Source: Diorhabda sublineata (taxonomy: Eukaryota > Arthropoda > Insecta > Coleoptera > Chrysomelidae). From it: a DNA stretch of 64,000 nt. The translations under genes and the position numbers were made by a program. Below are positions 51,001 through 60,000 of the stretch, piece after piece. The notes under the pieces are model-generated. The model did no database searches, was not told where the DNA came from, and saw only the letters and a program-made list of their open reading frames with translations. Numbering within the stretch: position 1 is the stretch's first letter; every line of letters begins with the position of its first letter. The DNA lies in contig NC_079477.1 in the NCBI RefSeq assembly GCF_026230105.1, positions 6,267,001 through 6,331,000 of the forward strand. The letters run 5' to 3'.

Positions 51001-54000
51001 TAGAGCAGAACAGGTGGCCAAAGAAAGCATTGATGTATCAATCGCAGACGAGAAGAAGACGAGGAAGACCATCAAGGACCTAAAAGGAAGGAATTGAACA
51101 GACCATGAAAGACACAGTTATCCAGGAAAACGAGCGGATAGATAGAAAAGTGTGGCGTAAGAAATGTGGGATGCAGCAAAGGAAGCAGTAGGACCCCCGC
51201 TGTATATACATACAATTAATATTTTTGACATAACTAATCCAATGCAAATAAAATTATTTTTATTTGAAGTTTTCTATTTATTCCAGATATTAATTTTTTT
51301 TCACATTAATGCATTGAAGCTCAATTTTCGACAAGTTGTTAGAAAATTGGCAATAAGCTTTAAAATAAATTACATTTAAATTTGTAATTGAAGAACAATT
51401 TGTTGAATAAGTATAGGACACGTTACCAAAAGAATTTATTCTAATAAAGCATCATACAGGGTGTTTTGTTTCAATTTTGTTATATAAAATATAGTGAAAC
51501 TCGTTTTTTAATGTGCCCTGTATGGTTTTACTATTATTCATAATTCTGGGACTATTTTATTTGAAAATCCTTTTTAAACATAATTCGACGGTTTTCATAT
51601 TGTATATTATCGTTTATATATATGATAGTCCAGCAGTTACATTAGAATAAGTCATAGCAGATTATAAATCGCTATTTTACGTTATTGAATGTTTCTCATA
51701 TTTTTGGTCCACACTTTTTTCAATATGCTGAATATAACAACTAAACAACATGATTGGTAACTGTAATAATATGCAAAGATTGACAATTTTTTTCTTTTTC
51801 ATCAGTTTTTTGTCATATACCTATTCCCTCATGTTTGTCTGACATTTCCGTTTATATTTTTGTTGATAATATACACTGCTCTTTTTCTGGTACAGAATAA
51901 TATTAACGACTCTTGAAATAACTGCATAAATTCGTTATTTTGAAGCAGTTCAATAATATGATACTGGTATGTTACAATGAACAAACATGTTTAAATAAAC
52001 GTACTTGCGTGTCATCGGTGGACTTTCTTCGATAGAACCATTGCTTTCTTGCGCGAGGCGTAGAGCAAGTTCCCTATCTTGCTTTTCCTGTTCTTCTTGT
52101 TCTTGCAATCGTCTTTGTTCTTCATCTTCTTTTTCATGCTGATCTTTAAGTTTCAATGCCAATAATCTATCAGCTTCTTCCTGTAGTTATAAACACATGA
52201 CATAATAAAAAAGAATAGTTGAATAATCAAAACTATGAGTCACCTGCTTCCTTCTTTCTTCTTCCTCTATCTTCCTTCTAGCTTCCATCTCAGCTTTAAG
52301 TCTTCTGTTTTCCTCTTCCTCTCTCAATCTTCGCTCTTCTTCTTCCTTCAACTTTCTCTGTTTCTCTAGTTCCTCTTGTATCTTCCTCAAACGTTCTTGC
52401 TCTTCGGCGATCTTCTGTTCTTGGATTTTCTTTTGTAATGATGCCATTTGTTGATTTACTTTGTCAACTAGGGATTTATACAAATCTTCAATTGCTGCCT
52501 TGTCCATTTTCTCGTTTTTCTAAAAATAATATTATGGTAATCAGGAGGCGAGTTATATTAATTCCAACAATAAATCCATGTCGCTCATTGTCAGAACTAA
52601 AGGTACGCATGTAATGAACTAATTCTTCTATCTAAATATGCCATACCCACATATCAAATTGTCAAAAGTTTTTCTGAACTATGCTCAGTACCTAAAATTC
52701 TTTATACAAGATAATGTCCTTCCTTTACTTGTTCTTCCACTTATTTTTCTTTAAATTGTTAAATACAATATAAATAAGGTTTCTAGGTATTTATTTTAGC
52801 TACATTCATCATTTCCATTATTGTTTTATTTTTACTTCAACATTTGTGATTTTTTATATCTAATTAGTTCTTTGTAAACTTAAATCTTCAAGACTTTCAA
52901 TAAGCTGATGCAGATGAAGGTACAATGATAGCAGAAAAAATTATAAATGACATAGATGCAATTGAAGTTCTCCCGATTATATTGCGAGTAAATATATTAT
53001 AATTATATTATAACACATACCTTGATTGCATCTATAGCTGCCTCAAACTGTGTTTTCAAAGTATTAATGCCATTTGTAACTAAATCTTTATCTTTTTTCA
53101 ATTGTTGAGCGCTCTGTTCAATTTGTTTTAAATTGGTGTTCAAACCGCGGATGTTTCTCAATGATAATATTCTATGGCGGTGTTGTTTTCTTGCCAAATA
53201 ACCTTTAATTGTTTTCTGCACAATAATAAGGGCCTCTTTTCTCCAAGCAATTTTGTTTTTCACTAAAATATGAATTTTTTTAAAATTTTATCAACCTCTT
53301 TGGAATAGCTATTTCTAATATCCACGTAACAACTGACATTTAATCAATTTTACTTACTTTTGATCACAGTTAGTACGCAGAATTGTGCTTTAATCCATCT
53401 TGATTTAACTAACCATTTCTTGACTTGTCCTATTATATTTTTCATATTTTCCGTATCAGATTTCATGATGTTATCGAACTCGGCGAATTTTCCTGGTCTG
53501 AAGAAAACTTTTGTTACGCCAAATTTGAAATCCTTGTCGTGGAGCTTCAAAGCATGAAACATTGCCTAAAACACAAATTATTGAAGCAAAAATTGGATAA
53601 TAATAAGAATAAGTAATACATTAGTATACCATTTATTAACAATTTAGTAATTAACAAGTGTAATAGTTATTTATCAAATAATGCCTAGACACAACAATTT
53701 TTCCAATAATGAGATGAGCCATATGATTTGTGTTTGCTCAGTCAGGCATTATTTGGAATACTAATGTATTACTTATTCTTATTATTATTTTATATTATAA
53801 TTTTTGCTTCTACACAAACTGTCTAAAAGTGACACAAGCCTACTTGAAAAGAAAACGAAAATTAAACCACGAATTCACCATCAATTCACGAATGTGATTT
53901 TGATATTAAGAGATCTTTACGAAAGCGGATCATAAAGTGTATTGAAGTAAATGGTGGGCATTTTGAGCATTTGCTTTGAAGTTTTTTATTTTTGTTTACA

Positions 54001-57000
54001 AATTTGTTATTGTTACATATTTAATGAATTATAAATTTTTTTTAACAAAAAATTAAAATTTATTGAACTTTTTAGAAGCAAATAACTCGATAACTGATTG
54101 AGTTACACGAATCAAAGAAGAGTAACTTTTTTTGTAGAATTTAACGCTTTTTAATATTTTTTTATTTTAGTTGTAAGTTGAGCCAAAAAAAAGTTTACTT
54201 TGATTTATGTTAAATTAGAGTGCAAATTATGATTCCTCATGTCAAAAAACGTAAAATTGCCAATTTTCAAAGAGAAATTGTGAAAACATAAAAAATTATT
54301 GCGAAACTCAAAATTTAAACTTTGAACACTCCGTATCTCGGAAACTAGCAATATTTGCATAAGGCTTGTTGAGCAGAATCATCATATTTTGAGGTCTAGA
54401 ATCTACAGTTCAGAGATTGGACATTCTTAATGAATCACCCTGTATATAATTATATAATAAAAATTATAGGGGAATATCAAAAAGGTTTTAGACAAGGAAA
54501 ATCAATAGTAGATGCAATAAATACTATAAAACAAGTGATTGAAAAAATCCACGAGCACAACATTAATATGCAAATGCTTTTTATCGAGTTCGAACAAGCA
54601 TTCAACAGTCTGAAAAGGAGGACAAAATATATGGAAATTGAAAAAAATAAGGAAGTTCACAAGTAAAAAACAGTAAAGATAAATGACCTCATCTTTGAAG
54701 TAGTTGACACCTCCAAGTACTTAGGAACAATAATAAGCAACAAAAATGAGACAAGACAAACTATTCTTGTGGGATATAGGGTATATAATAAGTTGAAAAT
54801 TATAGTGCGGAGCAAGAGGATAAGGCGAGCAATCAAATTAAGAGTCTATAAGACTGCGATAAAACTAGTAGTTACATACACAACTGAAACTATGAGACTA
54901 ACAAATATGGACGAAGAACAACTAAGGATATATGAGAGCAGAATAATTAGGGAAATTCATGGACCAGTAAAAGTTGGAAATAATAACTATAGAAGACTTA
55001 TGAACTATGAAATTAATAATATATTAGAAAATGAGGAGATAGTAAATACAATTACAGTAAAAAGAATACAATGATACGGACACATTAAAAGAATGGAAAA
55101 ACGACAGGGTACAAGGTAAATTACAGAATGGAGACCGAGCGAGAAAAGATTGCTTGGTACACCAAAAAATAGATGGAAAGATCAAATTGTGCAAGATATG
55201 CAGAATCTGGGAGTACGTGACTGGAACAAACAGATGCAGGACAGAAAGAAATGGAGAACAATAATCGATGCTTCAAAAATGTGATAAGTTGTAATTTTGC
55301 AACAGGGTTATTGAAGAATGAAAGACAATGTGGCTCGAACTAAAGCTTGTGCATGGCACAGAAGATGGGTTTTACCGCTTGGGAACAAAACAAGGAGTGA
55401 TTTCAAAATACTATAGCCGTTCAGAATTTAGTACGTGCCCTGCTAACATTTTGAAAATGAAGTTTCCAAAAACAGGGAAATCCCTCTTAGATCGGTGGCT
55501 AGTGCTCAATCGACAGGACATGGGCAATGTTTTAAAAAATGAAATTGTAAGGGTAAATGTCAATCAAAGAAATGTGCTAGTCGAAAAGGTAATGTATTAT
55601 GTAATTGTAAATGCCATAATAGCTTAAGTTGTACAAACAAATTAAAAAAATGAAATGTCCTGATTTGTATTCTTTACGTACGTATTTTTATGTATAACTC
55701 ATTTCTATAATAAATAAATAAAAAAAATTGTGTTCAAACATCTTAGAAATATATATATGGCGTAGGTGCAGCTGGGCCGTATATAATCAGACTAGACCTT
55801 TTACCAACGGAGTGGACAGTTCATTAAAAGACAAGCTTTTTACACATATAGACTAATATCCTCAGTCCTTTTCTATACGGACTAGTCCTTTTATATATGG
55901 TCTATTTTTCATAAACGGTCTGTAACATATATAACAAAAATTGTTTTACAGCTTACTTCACAAAATTGTTTAGGCGACAGAGTTGTTAGTTCTTTGGGTA
56001 TATATTGTTTGTACATTTGATAAAGTTCATTGAAGGATGTTCTACTTGGATACCCATATTCCATAAGTTCTAAAACAGTTGTCATTCCGGAACATTTCAA
56101 TTGCATTAAACTCAAATTTCCATCAAACTGTTGATCCACCATTTTAGAATTTGGCTTTACACAACGAATAAAATTAGTACCCTGAAATATTTGTAATCAA
56201 AATTAGTATAGTTTACAAGAAAATCACATTAATATCAGATGCATCAATTCTACAAAACTTAGTTGGCTAAATACTTACGTTGCTCCTTAATTTCTCCATT
56301 AATTCTCCTAGTTGAATCTTGAATTTATTTCCTACACTACTAAATGTGAGTTTGCCTTTCATAGTACTTGAAGTTGAAAACAATGCTTGTATAAATTTAT
56401 TCCCACTTTCTTGAATAATGCCTTCAAGGGATGCATGGAGAGCATCGTTGTTTTTGTCAATAAAATATTTCTAAATAAAGAAATGGTATCATTATCGAAG
56501 AAAAAAATTGATTACAATAAGAGACAACAATAAGTCAATGACGGATAAGAAAAAAGAAACATTTTGTAGATGCTGACTGGATGAGAAATTTTTAAGTTTA
56601 TATCATTCCATTAGACAAAAACCTACTAAATCCAGATGATTTAATGTCATTTGTACAGATTGTACGATAAAACTGGTGAATTATTTTATTAAAGTGAAGT
56701 TCAATTAATCTACTCCAAATGATTAGGAGCATTTTGAAACGAGTTCCATTTGCTCTGCCGTGTTCTTTTCAAAGACAGAAATGATGTCAAAATGTTAAAT
56801 TAATTAAAGAACTACAGCCGAAGAGTATTCTCCAAAGGATAAGAATTATGTTCTGTTGACATGAAAGGTTACTTTGATTCGCAGGGTGCGATATGTATCG
56901 ACTACTTTGGAAAAATGGTCACCATGCTGAACTAAGCTGAATTATTGGACCGATTCGATGCGGAATTAAAGAAATTTGGCAAAGCAAAAGTGCTCTTGCA

Positions 57001-60000
57001 CCATAAAGCGCCATTTCAAACCTCTACGCTCGCCGCAGCAAATTTGGTCGAATTAGACTCATTCACCCCATCCACATTTGGCCCTGTGTAATTTCCTTTT
57101 TTTTGTCGAATGAGGAGGTCATCACTACCGTGGATGCTTACTTGGCAGACATCGATAAAATATATTAACGAGTCAAATATATCTAATTAAAAAGAAATTA
57201 TATTTAAAAATAAAATACCTTTCCCAAAATTGTTGTTTTTATTCTTAGACTCTTAGTACTTCCCGAACCATCTGCATAAGTTAAGTTTATTAGATATATG
57301 GAGTTGGGAAAATAGTGATTTCGTTTCCCTATTTTTTAAAGTGAGAGGAAAATATTAAGAATATACGATGAATACATTAAATTATTGTATCGTTATCGGT
57401 CCTTAGGCAAGGCGCAAATTGGGACACGTATAGCATGTATGAGAGCGTGACACGAGAGACACGACTCGTACGCTATATTGAGACGCATTTTCACATGGGA
57501 AACGGTAGGGTTTAAATTTGGTAGGCAATTCGCGACTAACTGGCATCAAAAAATGTCTAATATTTTCGAAAATCGAACAAAATAATCGTACTTTCATGTG
57601 TCAAGGGACGTCCTAATTATTCCTCGTTGTTAACTGACTCTCATTTCCTCTTGTAAATCGCTCACACCCCTCGTAAAAAGCTTTCTAAAGTTCATTAACA
57701 ACCTGATGTTAATGCATTGTTCAAGGTTCGTGTTTCAAGGAAAACATGATCTCACTAAAATGGTTATAGTAGCAGACTGATAAATCTCAAGAGAAACTTT
57801 CTTATCATACCTCGTATTTAAGTAGAGTTGCTGTGAAGGTTAAGTAAAATTAATTAGTACAAGTGATGGAAATATTAATAATCAATGATATAGTAGTGTT
57901 AGAATAAATGTTATTATAAATTGAATGTAATGATTGAATTGGATTCAAGAATATACTTAGGTAATTTTCAAGTTTCACTACTTACTGTTTGATAACAGAC
58001 TGCACCAGCAAAATGTCTTATCAAAAAACCCTCGTTATCCCTAAGATTGCGATGTGCCTTTAGTTTAGAAGATCTAGGAAGTCCCAATCTATATTCTTTC
58101 GACCATATTTTGTGAATTTCTTCAGTGAAATGAGTGTAACTGGGTTTCGGAAGTTTGGATTCCTCATCGAGAAGAGTTAATATTCCATTGTTTTTAGTTT
58201 CTATTACATCTGATTAAAAAAATTATTCAAAATATTTTTATTGTGTTTACGAAGAATGAGATTACCTATGCAATCTTGATTATCAACAAACTGTATTTCT
58301 GGTACATTGAGACCTTCCCTTTTGTACAATTCCTGTTCAGCCTTTAAAATCATGTCGTTGAAGAATTGTTGTAGTTTTTCATTGCAGTAGTTGATACAGA
58401 ATTGTTCAAAACTATTTACAGTAAAGAATTCTAAAAAATAAGCAATTTAGAATAAATTGTTATTCACTTAGTTGAAACAGTGGTACTTACCAAATCCAGC
58501 AATATCCAAGACACCTATATAATAAGTAGATGCCTGAAATGGTATACTTTTATTTATCCTGTTCACAATATAGTCGAACAAATTGCTGTAGATAGCTTTT
58601 GCTAATGCATCTCTTGCATTAACCGCTTCATAAGTTTTTAAAGGTACCATAATAACAGTTCCCTTCATTCCACCTCGTGCACTCTGCATAACTCGTGAAA
58701 TTAATGCCTGCTTAAGTTCATTGGGATCGATTTCTAATAATTTAGATGCTATTAGTAAGTGTTTTTCTTTTGAAGCTGAAACAGTATCAATTTTAGTAAT
58801 TTTTCAAGTATTTATCTATGTTTATGAATATTTTAGCAAGCTACTAATAATACTGAATATTAATTTATGAGAAGGAAAAATAAGAGAGTAATTAAGAAAT
58901 TTATGATCAGAAAATTGGGAAAAATGTATTATGATATATATTTATACACTTTTACTTTTAAGAGTATAATAATAAATCACTACGTATATACAAAGTTAAT
59001 AATTATTTGATTTCCATCTTATTTCACATTCAAGTATTTCAAACATAAATCTTGAGAGATGCTGAGCGAATGTTATGTACACAAACATACAAATTTTTGG
59101 AGGAGTATGTATTACATCAGTCAATAAGTCGTATGACTGACACACAGATGGCGCTGCCATCATCAAATCCATATGACGTTTATGAAGTACCAACTTTCCA
59201 AAGACCATGTCATTTGTCATTGCTTCTTGATGAAAAAAAAACACAGTACAAGCTCAGCTATGGCTTCAAAATTGTTATCCGGACTCTACTCCTTCGAAAA
59301 TAACCATTTGTTATTAGTTTGCTAAATTTAAATGTGGTAATCGATCAAAAACAACAACGTGTTGTTTATTCAGAGCAGTGTTTGACCATGTTTATACGTA
59401 ATAAACAGTCAGCTGGGAAGGTTATGACTTCAGTATTTTGGGACGCGTATGGAATATTATTCATTGACTATCAAGAAAAAACGGCCTCATATGTCCTCAT
59501 CCACCGTATAGTCCAGATCTGGCCCCCAGGTACTACTGGCTATTCGTTGATCTCAAAAAAATGCTCGCCGGTTTAGGAATTCAGATCAAATGAAAAAACA
59601 ATTGCTGAAACTGAAGCCTGTTTTGAGGCAAAAGACAATTCCTTCTACAAGCACGGCATCGAGAAGTTAGAGAAGCGTTGGAATGATTGTATTGCTCTTT
59701 AAAGAGGAGATTACATTGATTAATCGAATCGATTTTTGGCAGAAAATGTGTTTTCCTTTGTCACACGACTTATTGAGTGATTCTATTTGTATGTAAATTC
59801 GTAGGCAACTCCGCCACTTGAATTATCTTCATATCCAAGTGTAGTCTAAGCCTTAACAACATAGAAAAATACAAAACCATTGAGATTTACATAACTGAAA
59901 TTTTTTACAGTTTTTCTCAGTCACACGGAGGATTCTACCTCGCATTGCTTTCGAATCACAGTCCGCCATATGCCTCTTTCAATGAATCAAATAAATAGTA

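Noticed and set aside
57403..57597. 64-codon minus frame with balanced composition
   Set aside because: In the intron between exons D and E and not in phase with either; no family recognised, so not called.
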